DNA of 64,000 bases from Bacillus fungorum (GTDB taxonomy: Bacteria > Bacillota > Bacilli > Bacillales > Bacillaceae_G), in the NCBI RefSeq assembly GCF_002746455.1, contig NZ_NWUW01000007.1:186001-250000 (forward strand). Reading direction: 5' to 3'. A program made the position numbers and the translations under genes. The notes beneath the pieces were generated by a model. The model did not search any database. It had not been told where the DNA came from and saw only the letters and a program-made list of their open reading frames with translations. This document shows positions 28,103 through 35,868 of the stretch, in pieces; position 1 is the stretch's first letter; each line of letters begins with the position of its first letter.

Positions 28103-28357
28103 ATGGAAATCGAAAAAAAAATAAAGAAAATATTAGTTTCTGAAATCTTTGTAGAAATTCCTGAGGAAAATATGGGGTTAGATGATAGTTTAAGAAATGA
28201 ATTTGGAATTGATTCACTAGGATTTGTAGAACTTCGAGTGAATTGTGAAGAAGAATTTGAAGTGAAAATTTCGGATGATGATTTTACTCCAGAAAATTTC
28301 CAATCAATTAATAGTGTTGCGAATTTAGTACGAAGATTACAGCTTGTGAATAATTAG
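28103..28357 (+). CDS. Acyl carrier protein of the cluster (84 aa)
   Basis: Carries acyl intermediates on a phosphopantetheine arm. The attachment Ser38 lies in GIDSLGFVELRVN, with an acidic helix before it (EENMGLDDSLRNEFG) and the usual four-helix ACP length. It differs clearly from a housekeeping AcpP (which has DSLD at the site). ATG at 28103 has AAAAGGTGG upstream; an in-frame start 66 bases before lacks a site. First gene of the operon; aminotransferase follows after 38 bases. Needs a phosphopantetheinyl transferase not seen here. Confidence 0.9.
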   Translation: MEIEKKIKKILVSEIFVEIPEENMGLDDSLRNEFGIDSLGFVELRVNCEEEFEVKISDDDFTPENFQSINSVANLVRRLQLVNN

Positions 28358-28395
28358 ATCATTTTGTATATGTACAAAAGAAGGGATGATTTTTT

Positions 28396-29787
28396 ATGTC
28401 TAATACAAATACCTATAATTCTTCAATTGCTGAACTAGATTCTATATTATTAGGTCAAAAAATTCACTTTAATCATTACGGGAATAGTAAAATGCCTTTT
28501 GCTTGTTTGAGTGCAAAAGGTATTTCACAAACATTTATTAAAATAGACGGAGAAAATATTGGTGAGACTTTTGAGGTTCTTGATGTGAGTGGTGGTTATG
28601 GAAGCGCCTGTTTAGGTGCTTCTCACCCCGTGCCAAAACAGGCGCTTATAAGGGCGGTAGACAATGTAGGGTATGTAACGGATGAGATCGCGTCTAAAGA
28701 ACGCTCGCAACTTTTGGTGAATTTGCTGGGGCCAAATGGATTATGGAATCAATATTTTCCAGAATCTAGCTATCATGTGAGTGGTCGAAATTCGGGTTCT
28801 GAAGGAATGGAGTTAGCTCTAAGATTAATTTTAGAATCTCGCTTCGATACAAGAAATCTTAAATATAAGCCAGGGCTTGAAGAAAGAAATACAATCTTAG
28901 CCTTTGAAGGCGCTTGGCATGGTTGGACAAGTGGATTAGTTCCTTTACTAAACAGAAGACATTATCGGATAGGATTACCAAATACGTCTACGAGTGAACC
29001 ATATGGCGTCAAAATAGATCATATACCATTTGGTGATTCAAAAGTATTAGAAGAATATTTTCAAGAAAAAAAGGATCAACTTTTAGCGGTTATTGTGGAA
29101 CCGATTCAAGGGGATGCAGGAATTATTATTCCTCCTGAAGGATACTTACGTCACTTATCAGGTTTATGCCAAAGTAATGAAACACTGCTAGTTGCGGATG
29201 AAGTATTGACGTTTGCAAAGACTGGTAAATACTTCGCGATGAATGATAAAGAGGGACATATTCCAACAGATATTACTGTAATCGGAAAAAGCCTTGGAAT
29301 GGGAGTCCTATCTACTTCAATGGTTATTGCAAGAAAGGATTTAACTATCCGTAGCTCTGGTGGCGTGTCTACGTCAGATTTACGTCCTATAACGTGTGCT
29401 GTCATTAATGATGGCATTCAATTTGTTGAAGAGGCCAAACTTTTGAGCAATGCGATAGAATTAGGGGAATATATTAAGCAATTAAGTGCTGAGCTAGTTT
29501 TAAAATTCCCTGGTGTTTATCAGGAAGCCCGTGGTATCGGTGTAATGCATGGAATCGAGCTAACGGAAAAATCTACTGCTAAATTAGCAGAACTGAGAAA
29601 TTGTATAATCCGTAATGGTGTATATGTTGAATTTATGGCTGGTGCAGGAAGGCGTTCTCATGGAAAGCGTTATATATATCCAACGATGAGAATAGCGCCA
29701 GCACTGATTTCGACAAAGCAAGAAATTCAAACTGTATTTGAAAGATTATCTACAGCTTCTAAAGAATTTGAAGGGGTTATTATTTGA
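28396..29787 (+). CDS. Class III PLP aminotransferase (463 aa)
   Basis: Fold-type I PLP enzyme of the glutamate-1-semialdehyde aminomutase/omega-transaminase class. Lys298 in VIGKSLGMG should bind PLP, Asp268 in VADEVLTFA holds the pyridine N, and SGRNSGSEGMELALRL is the phosphate-binding region. Related domains embedded in iturin-type synthases aminate a beta-keto acyl chain on a carrier protein, so here a similar step on the ACP-bound product is the favoured role. An alternative is amination of a free aldehyde or keto acid. The 3' end overlaps the next gene by one base (TGATG). Confidence 0.85.
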   Translation: MSNTNTYNSSIAELDSILLGQKIHFNHYGNSKMPFACLSAKGISQTFIKIDGENIGETFEVLDVSGGYGSACLGASHPVPKQALIRAVDNVGYVTDEIASKERSQLLVNLLGPNGLWNQYFPESSYHVSGRNSGSEGMELALRLILESRFDTRNLKYKPGLEERNTILAFEGAWHGWTSGLVPLLNRRHYRIGLPNTSTSEPYGVKIDHIPFGDSKVLEEYFQEKKDQLLAVIVEPIQGDAGIIIPPEGYLRHLSGLCQSNETLLVADEVLTFAKTGKYFAMNDKEGHIPTDITVIGKSLGMGVLSTSMVIARKDLTIRSSGGVSTSDLRPITCAVINDGIQFVEEAKLLSNAIELGEYIKQLSAELVLKFPGVYQEARGIGVMHGIELTEKSTAKLAELRNCIIRNGVYVEFMAGAGRRSHGKRYIYPTMRIAPALISTKQEIQTVFERLSTASKEFEGVII

Positions 29788-30209
29788 TGCAGAAGTTATC
29801 CATATTAAATAAACGTGTAGAACATCTTGATACGGATGCATCGGGAGTGGTTCACTTCTCTAGGTATCCATCTTTAATGGAAACTGCGGTGTTGGAAAAT
29901 TTAGATAATCTTAAAATTGGTATGCATGCGCTTGAATCTGAGCAATTAGATTTAGTAGTAAGTGAGATGAAGATTAAATATTTATCTTCTGCTTATTTTT
30001 TAGATTATCTTTTGATTGATATTCAAATTAATCATATTGGTACGGCAAGTTTTAAAATTACAGGCGAAATTTATAGACAAGAACAAAACGACGAAAAGAC
30101 TTTATTATCAAGTGCAGAGATGACATACGTAATTGTAAATAAATGTAGTGGGGCGGTTTCACGTATGCCAAGTTACATGAAAAATACTTTGAAGGAGTGT
30201 TATGTTTAA
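29787..30209 (+). CDS. Hotdog-fold acyl thioesterase, 4HBT/YbgC type (140 aa)
   Basis: N-terminal signature VEHLDTDASGVVHFSRYPSL matches 4-hydroxybenzoyl-CoA thioesterases, with Asp17 as the expected catalytic residue. The rest has the alternating strands of a single hotdog. The ATG overlaps the aminotransferase stop and the end overlaps the FabZ-like start, both by one base, so translation is coupled. It may hydrolyse the mature or a blocked acyl-ACP. Aryl polyene clusters also carry a 4HBT-type protein. Confidence 0.85.
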   Translation: MQKLSILNKRVEHLDTDASGVVHFSRYPSLMETAVLENLDNLKIGMHALESEQLDLVVSEMKIKYLSSAYFLDYLLIDIQINHIGTASFKITGEIYRQEQNDEKTLLSSAEMTYVIVNKCSGAVSRMPSYMKNTLKECYV

Positions 30210-30700
30210 TGAACGTGACTACTGAAAAAAAAGCGAATACAATTGGATTTACTGAGCTCAAAAAATGGCTTCGTCATCGACACCCAATGATTTATATTGA
30301 TCGCGTATTAGATTATGAGCCGAGTGAATATTTCCAATGTATGATGTCTGTCTCAGGTACAATGGATTGTATTGCGGGTCACTTTCCTGAAAGAGCAATT
30401 TTCCCAGGGACCCATCTTACGCAATGTTTTGCTCAAGCTGGAATTGTATTTTATCAACTAAGTACAAGTCCTTTAGAAGATGATGAACTGACTTTAATAG
30501 GATCAGTAAAAGCTAGATTTCTGAAGGTTATTGTGCCAGGAGACCAAGTGATTTTTAATTTGAAATGTGAAGGAATACAAGATAATAATAATACTTTTAT
30601 TTTTTCTTGTAGGGCAACGGTAGATGGTAAGCCAGTTGCAGCGTTTAAAGGAACTTTAGTTCGTACTAAGATTGATACTTTAGGTGAACAATTATGGTAG
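30209..30700 (+). CDS. FabZ-like hotdog protein with altered active site (163 aa)
   Basis: Matches beta-hydroxyacyl-ACP dehydratase FabZ: LRHRHPMIYIDRVLDYEP, GHFPERAIFPGTHLTQCFAQ and KARFLKVIVPGDQ. The catalytic His58 (HFP) is there, but the acid 14 residues later, Glu in FabZ and Asp in FabA, is Gln72. So dehydratase activity is doubtful and it may bind rather than dehydrate, or act on a different bond. ATG overlaps the upstream stop; an AAGGAG site lies 11 bases away. Its stop overlaps the ketoacyl synthase start by seven bases. Confidence 0.85.
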   Translation: MNVTTEKKANTIGFTELKKWLRHRHPMIYIDRVLDYEPSEYFQCMMSVSGTMDCIAGHFPERAIFPGTHLTQCFAQAGIVFYQLSTSPLEDDELTLIGSVKARFLKVIVPGDQVIFNLKCEGIQDNNNTFIFSCRATVDGKPVAAFKGTLVRTKIDTLGEQLW

Positions 30701-31833
30701 AAAAGAATGGTGAATTACCGATTTGTATTACTGGAATGGCTTGGACGACATCATTAGGTTCTGATCTTGATAGTGTATGGGAGAAGTTGTTGGATGGGCA
30801 TACAGGTATATCCTGTATCCCTTCTGCTTATCCTCTTCGTAATAATTTGGCTGCGGCAGTTTCGGATATCTCTCTCGAATATAAAGAAAATGAACGTCAG
30901 CAAATTTTAGCAGTTAAAACACTAGTAAGTGCTTTAAATCACGCTCATTTGGAATTTAATGATAAAAATATTCAAATTATCCTTGGTACTAGTTTTGGTT
31001 CTCATCTAGATGATCCCAGCTTTAATTCCTTACATGAATGGGCAATGAATATCTCAAATGAAGTAGGAGCTTATAATCCTCCTATATCATTAACTACTGC
31101 ATGTTCATCAGGGTCTGATAGTATTTTAGTAGGTGCTGAACTAATAAGGAATAAAAAGAAGGATATTTGTATTTGCGGGGGAGTAGATATTTTAACAAAT
31201 AGTAAACGTCTTGCTCACTCGGCCTTAGGTACTATGTCTCCAAACTTTTTATACGCTTTTGATGAAAGACATGATGGAATGCTGCTTGGAGAAGGAGCGG
31301 GTTTTCTAGTTTTAGAATCCTATGAATCCGCTATAAGACGCTCTGCCACTATTCATGGTTATTTAAAAGGTACAGGAGCATCTAATGATGCAAGCGGGAT
31401 GACATCACCAGATATGACTGGTGATAGTATTATTCTATCAGTTCAACGTGCGTTAAAGGATGCGGACTTAAATGTGGAGGATATTAACATTGTTAATGCT
31501 CATGGATCAGGGACCCCTGTTAATGATATGGTTGAAAAAACTAGTTTACATCGACTCTTTGGGGATGGAAATAAACAACCCGTTGTTTTTGCAACGAAAG
31601 GAGCTTTTGGGCATAGCTTAGGGGCTACAGGTATTTTGGAGGCCATCTCTGTAATTTTAGCTTTAAAAGATGCAAAAACACCTCCAATATATGGATTACA
31701 AAAGCCTATGGAAGAATTTTCATTACCTTTATCTATTCAACAACCACATTCGTTTGAAGGAAAGGTTGGAGCGAGTTTGACATTAGGATTTGGAGGGTTT
31801 AATACATGCTTAATATTCGAAGGGATCGATTAA
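30694..31833 (+). CDS. Beta-ketoacyl-ACP synthase, FabF/KAS-II type (379 aa)
   Basis: A complete condensing enzyme: nucleophile Cys137 in TTACSSGSD, His270 in NAHGSGTP, Lys302 and His307 in ATKGAFGHSLGATG. At 379 residues it is shorter than FabF (about 410), mainly in the N-terminal half. It should add C2 units from malonyl-ACP. GFGGFNTCLIF near the end is the normal C-terminal strand. The next gene overlaps its last 28 bases, implying a tight complex with the partner protein, as in KS-alpha/KS-beta pairs. Confidence 0.92.
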   Translation: MVEKNGELPICITGMAWTTSLGSDLDSVWEKLLDGHTGISCIPSAYPLRNNLAAAVSDISLEYKENERQQILAVKTLVSALNHAHLEFNDKNIQIILGTSFGSHLDDPSFNSLHEWAMNISNEVGAYNPPISLTTACSSGSDSILVGAELIRNKKKDICICGGVDILTNSKRLAHSALGTMSPNFLYAFDERHDGMLLGEGAGFLVLESYESAIRRSATIHGYLKGTGASNDASGMTSPDMTGDSIILSVQRALKDADLNVEDINIVNAHGSGTPVNDMVEKTSLHRLFGDGNKQPVVFATKGAFGHSLGATGILEAISVILALKDAKTPPIYGLQKPMEEFSLPLSIQQPHSFEGKVGASLTLGFGGFNTCLIFEGID

Positions 31834-32348
31834 ATCTTGATATTTTTAATAATCAATTCACTCACGTGATTAGTTGTGAAGAATCAATAAGTACAGATTT
31901 GAATACAATCAAAAAAAGTGTACCGTCTATTTATGCAGATCCGGCAAGTTGGTTAGTGTTAGATGCTTTAGAAAAGGCGATCAAAACTTGTAACATAGAT
32001 ATTGAAAAGGATCGAATTGAAGTCGGGGTAATAGCTATAAGCGCACAATGTACCAAACATACAATGCATAGAATTGCTAATCAAGTAAAAGGTGGTAGAA
32101 TATCCCCTATTCGCTTTGCGGGAGCAAATCCTGGTTCGTTAGCTGGTTTACCTTGTATTATATATGGATTTAAAGGACCATCATTAACATTTTCAATGTT
32201 ACCGAATGATTGTTTAGAAACGGTAAATACGCTTTCTATTTCTTGGTTCAGGCAAAAAATAATTCGATTTCTTATTGTAAATTGCTATGAAATAGATGAT
32301 CGCAATAACCATATAGCTACATCTTTTATTATTCAAGGATTAAAATAG
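31806..32348 (+). CDS. Half-length ketoacyl-synthase-like partner (180 aa)
   Basis: Resembles the N-terminal half of a thiolase fold of the Ketoacyl-synt_2 type (PF13723 from memory): YADPASWLVLDALEKAIKTC, VGVIAISAQCTKHTMH and SPIRFAGANPGSLAGLPCII then YGFKGPSLTFSM. It has no Cys-His-His triad and ends at half length. Such proteins are called chain-length-factor-like in aryl polyene clusters. Start chosen from GGAGGG eight bases upstream, inside the synthase gene. Truncation seems to be its natural form because the stop is followed cleanly by the next operon gene. Confidence 0.75.
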   Translation: MLNIRRDRLNLDIFNNQFTHVISCEESISTDLNTIKKSVPSIYADPASWLVLDALEKAIKTCNIDIEKDRIEVGVIAISAQCTKHTMHRIANQVKGGRISPIRFAGANPGSLAGLPCIIYGFKGPSLTFSMLPNDCLETVNTLSISWFRQKIIRFLIVNCYEIDDRNNHIATSFIIQGLK

Positions 32349-32375
32349 CTATATATTTTAAAAGGAGGTAAGTAT

Positions 32376-33773
32376 ATGAATAATTCACTATACAAAATTC
32401 CCTTTTGCAAAACAGAAATTGAAGAATTTCTTAATCAAATTATAGATAGTGATAATACAGAAAATTCTGTAGAATTTGATGAAATATTAAAAGAAATTGT
32501 TAAAACAGAAATTAAACCAGGTTCAGTTATTCTTATTGCTCTGCCAAATAGTAAAACTTTGGTTCAATATTATTTTGCTACTTTATTAGCTGGTGGAGTA
32601 CCAACATTGTTGTCTCCGTCAACTTCATCAAGAAGGATAATGGAAATTGCCAATAGTTTAGGTGCAACAGCTATAATTGCTCCTAAACTAGCGGATTTTG
32701 TATCTTATTGTGAAAAGAATTATTCTATTGGCGATTTTAGAATGTCCTTTTTTAATTTGTTAAATAAAAAAATATATTCTCCTGGTGATGTTATTATTTT
32801 AACTTCTGGCACTTCAGGTATCTTGAGCGGTTGCCTTCATAATATTAATTCTTTAATATGTAATGCCCAAAGACATACAAAGTCAGTAAATTTAGTGGAA
32901 AGTGACATACTATTAATAAACTTACCACTGTATTATTCCTATGCTATGGTTGCTCAAATGCTAGCAGCTTTTGTTAGAAAATGTAGGTTAGTTATTTCAG
33001 GCCCCCCTTTTACACCGAAAAATTACATTCGTTTACTAGAAAAATATAAAATTACGATTTCATCTATTACACCTTTATTAGTTAAAAATTTATTAAAATC
33101 CAACTGTGGAATTCCTCATTCGTTGAAGACTTTAACTGTTGGTGGGGATTTCCTACATCCTACATATACACAGCAACTTCTTAATTTATATCCTAATCTA
33201 GAATTATATTTAACTTACGGGTTAACTGAAGCTGGGCCTAGAGTTGCTACTTTGGCAGCACATAATGAACCGGTAGAAAAGTTTTCATCTGTTGGGCTAC
33301 CGATGGAGGGAGTGGAGGTATCTTTAAAAAAACTCAATATGGATGATAATTCTGGGGAATTAATTATTACTTCAGATACCATACTGAAGAAAAAAGTTGG
33401 TCGAGATTTTAAAGGGAACCCAATTGTTGGACCAAATACTATAGCAACTGGAGATCTTTTTGAAATTGATTTAGATGGTTATCTATATTTTAAAGGGCGT
33501 ATTTCAGATTTTATTATTACTAATGGAGAGAAAGTTTCTCTTTCCTCAATTAGAAATTTAATAAATTCTTTACCTGGTGTATATAAGGTTACAACGCAAC
33601 CTTACCAAGTAGAGGAGGGAGAATATAAATATGATTTAAATATATATATAGATAATGAAGATTTATATATGAAAGAAGAACTAAAAAAAAGTATTTATCA
33701 ATTACTTTTGCGTAATGAAAGGCCTTATGCAATTCACGTCTATCCAGCACAAGCTATTCAAGCTCACAAATAA
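32376..33773 (+). CDS. AMP-forming acyl ligase (ANL superfamily) (465 aa)
   Basis: Activates a carboxylic acid, probably for loading on the cluster ACP. Motifs: ILTSGTSGILSGCLHN (A3, lacking the usual Lys), YLTYGLTEAGPR (A5), ATGDLFEIDLDGYLYFKGR (A7/A8) and a C-terminal domain of about 90 residues. The A10 Lys motif is not classic; the C-terminus reads YPAQAIQAHK. Base composition looks the lowest in G+C of the cluster. Preceded by AAAAGGAGG. Substrate unknown: a fatty or aryl acid starter is inferred from context. Confidence 0.85.
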   Translation: MNNSLYKIPFCKTEIEEFLNQIIDSDNTENSVEFDEILKEIVKTEIKPGSVILIALPNSKTLVQYYFATLLAGGVPTLLSPSTSSRRIMEIANSLGATAIIAPKLADFVSYCEKNYSIGDFRMSFFNLLNKKIYSPGDVIILTSGTSGILSGCLHNINSLICNAQRHTKSVNLVESDILLINLPLYYSYAMVAQMLAAFVRKCRLVISGPPFTPKNYIRLLEKYKITISSITPLLVKNLLKSNCGIPHSLKTLTVGGDFLHPTYTQQLLNLYPNLELYLTYGLTEAGPRVATLAAHNEPVEKFSSVGLPMEGVEVSLKKLNMDDNSGELIITSDTILKKKVGRDFKGNPIVGPNTIATGDLFEIDLDGYLYFKGRISDFIITNGEKVSLSSIRNLINSLPGVYKVTTQPYQVEEGEYKYDLNIYIDNEDLYMKEELKKSIYQLLLRNERPYAIHVYPAQAIQAHK

Positions 33774-33793
33774 CTGAAATGAGGTAGATATCT

Positions 33794-34504
33794 TTGTTTA
33801 AGTTTAAAATGTTCTGTTTTTCACATGCAGGCGGTACAGTGAGACAATTCTATAAGTGGAAAAGACAACAACAATTTGATATTGAGATCATTCCTATTGA
33901 ATTGGCTGGACGTGGAAGTAGAGTAAAGGAGCCTTTTTACGAAAATATGGAATCTGCTGTTCAAGATTTATATAATAAAATTGTTAAACAAATTGATGAG
34001 ACACCATATGTGATTTTAGGGCATAGCATGGGCGGAATATTAGCATTTGAAATAACAAAAAAAATCCAACAGAGTGCTCACAATTTACCGATATTTGTAA
34101 TAGTTTCTGGTAGAAGGCCTCCACATATTATAATCAATCAGTTTCCGGCTTCCCATTCAGAGCATGATATAAAGGAGATTCTTACAAACTTGAAAAAAAT
34201 AGGGGGAGTCCCTGAAAATCTAGGGAATTCTAGTATATCTGAATTGTTTTTACCAGTATTAAAAGCTGATTTAGAATTAATACAAACGTATGACTATTAT
34301 TTGAATAATATAAAATTAAACGCTCCACTTCTCATATTGTATGCAAATAATGATCCCCTTACAAAAGAAAAGCATATAGAAGAATGGGATTGCTATACAA
34401 TTAAATCATGTGAGTTCATTGAATTTGAAGGGGATCACTTTTTTATTTATAAAGAAAGGGATAAGGTGTTGGGGTTAGTTTCTGAAAAGTTTGCCAATCT
34501 ATAG
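33794..34504 (+). CDS. Type II thioesterase, GrsT/SrfAD-like (236 aa)
   Basis: Alpha/beta hydrolase of the external thioesterase family: FCFSHAGGTVRQFYKW at the start, ELAGRGSR, GHSMGGILAFEI (nucleophile Ser in GHSMGG), an Asp in YANNDPLT and His in FEGDHFFI. These proteins clear stalled or mis-primed carrier proteins in NRPS/PKS systems. Here the cluster has no NRPS or modular PKS, so it probably edits the lone ACP or releases product. Start is TTG with GAGGTAG site. Last gene of the core operon. Confidence 0.88.
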   Translation: MFKFKMFCFSHAGGTVRQFYKWKRQQQFDIEIIPIELAGRGSRVKEPFYENMESAVQDLYNKIVKQIDETPYVILGHSMGGILAFEITKKIQQSAHNLPIFVIVSGRRPPHIIINQFPASHSEHDIKEILTNLKKIGGVPENLGNSSISELFLPVLKADLELIQTYDYYLNNIKLNAPLLILYANNDPLTKEKHIEEWDCYTIKSCEFIEFEGDHFFIYKERDKVLGLVSEKFANL

Positions 34505-34776
34505 AGAGATAATATTATGAACTAAATAGGTTTATCAACACATATTGTTTTTTTCTTACTCTAGTCATAGGATTGCATCTCATGTCTAGACTATTCTTTA
34601 TATTTGTACACGCTAGAAATCTTATTGGTGCTATTAATGTTTCTATATAGTAAGCTAATAAAATTTCGTTAAAATGTTATTTTTTTACTTCTCGTATTCC
34701 CCTATAATTTTAATCTCAAGTGAAGGGTGGATTTTTTAGTTTAATTAAAAATGGGCTTAATAGGAGTGAATTTTAA
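34505..34776. other. Intergenic stretch between thioesterase and nitroreductase
   Basis: About 270 bases, AT-rich, without a terminator that I can see. Fragments such as GIHLMSRLFFIFVHARNLIG-like words appear in one frame but without a start. TTTAGTTTAATTAAAAATGG with GGAG at 34761 precedes the nitroreductase. Confidence 0.3.
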
Positions 34777-35424
34777 ATGAGTATAAACAACGAAAACAAT
34801 GAGAGAATGGAACAGACTTTAATTAAAAGACGTTCCATTCGCAACTATGACCCTAGTTACGTTATTTCTAAAAATGAAATAAATGAAATTATAAAAATAG
34901 CTTCTTATGCACCCTCAGCATGGAATCTTCAGCACTGGAGATTTTTGGTGATAACCACAAAAGAGAGTAAAGAAAAGCTCTATTCTATTGCTAATTACCA
35001 AAAACAAGTTTTAAATGCTTCTGTTCAAGTTATTATTTTAGGGGATCTACATGCGTATGAAAATTATGCCAAAGTATTTTCACCATTAATGAAGTCGGGA
35101 TTTTTAAGTGAAGATATTTATAAAAAAACTGAAGGTGATATTCATTCTTTTTATAAAGAAAACTCTGAAGCTATGAGAGATGATGCAATTCGAAATGCTT
35201 CTTTGTGTGCAATGCAATTGATGATAGCAGCAGAATTAAAAGGTTTAAATACGTGTCCTATGACAGGATTTAATTCTGAAAAGCTTGTGCAGGAATTTTC
35301 AATTCCAAATCAATATATTCCCGTAATGATTATTAGTGTAGGTAAAGCGATTAATCCGGCAAGAAGGACAATACGCCTTCCAATTAAGGAATTGATTACA
35401 TATGAAACATTTGAAAATAAATAA
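34777..35424 (+). CDS. Nitroreductase-family FMN enzyme (215 aa)
   Basis: LIKRRSIRNYDPSYVISKNE near residues 15-34 is the classic FMN-binding start; ASYAPSAWNLQHWRFLVI continues, and MQLMIAAELKGLNTCPMTGF and KAINPARRTIRLPIKELI end the domain. It is a probable NAD(P)H-dependent flavin reductase acting on nitro, quinone or unsaturated substrates. Same direction as the biosynthetic operon, about 270 bases downstream, so it could be an accessory tailoring enzyme, but separate transcription is possible. ATG with AGGAG. Confidence 0.85.
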   Translation: MSINNENNERMEQTLIKRRSIRNYDPSYVISKNEINEIIKIASYAPSAWNLQHWRFLVITTKESKEKLYSIANYQKQVLNASVQVIILGDLHAYENYAKVFSPLMKSGFLSEDIYKKTEGDIHSFYKENSEAMRDDAIRNASLCAMQLMIAAELKGLNTCPMTGFNSEKLVQEFSIPNQYIPVMIISVGKAINPARRTIRLPIKELITYETFENK

Positions 35425-35513
35425 ACTTAGTGATAGATTCTCACAATATAAGTATATGTAAGGTATAATAAAATGAAAGAAAATATCTCTTTTTTATGAA
35501 AAGCTATAATAAG

Positions 35514-35567
35514 AAAGACGAAGTAGGAACCGAGATTCTATTGAATCAGGGAAAATACTTCGTCTTT
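35514..35567. terminator. Terminator after the nitroreductase
   Basis: AAAGACGAAGTA pairs with TACTTCGTCTTT over 12 bp, with a nested GATTCTATTGAATC hairpin between. The rest of 35568-35868 is AT-rich without a gene. Confidence 0.8.
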
Positions 35568-35868
35568 AACTATATTGTATTTTTAAAATGTAATTATTAC
35601 TAGTTTGTATTATTTTATAATTTTTATAAAAGCTATACTTTAATTGCACAAGGTTAAGCTGTATTCTAATAGTTAGTAGTTTAAACAAATGTTGGGAAAA
35701 TCTTAGGAAGCAGTAATCCATTTTAGAAGTAGCGAAATGAATTTGCTCAAACCAAGTTTTATAAAGAATCAATTTACCTATTTTTCCATACATATAATAG
35801 TTTTTTGTCTGTATGTTTAATAAGTAACAATTTTACAATTTATTTTTTATAGAAAGAGAAGTGAAAAT

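Noticed and set aside
28103..34504. Idea that the cluster is a housekeeping fatty-acid operon
   Set aside because: It lacks fabD, fabG, fabI and accessory genes, has an aminotransferase and type II thioesterase, and its ACP site differs from AcpP.
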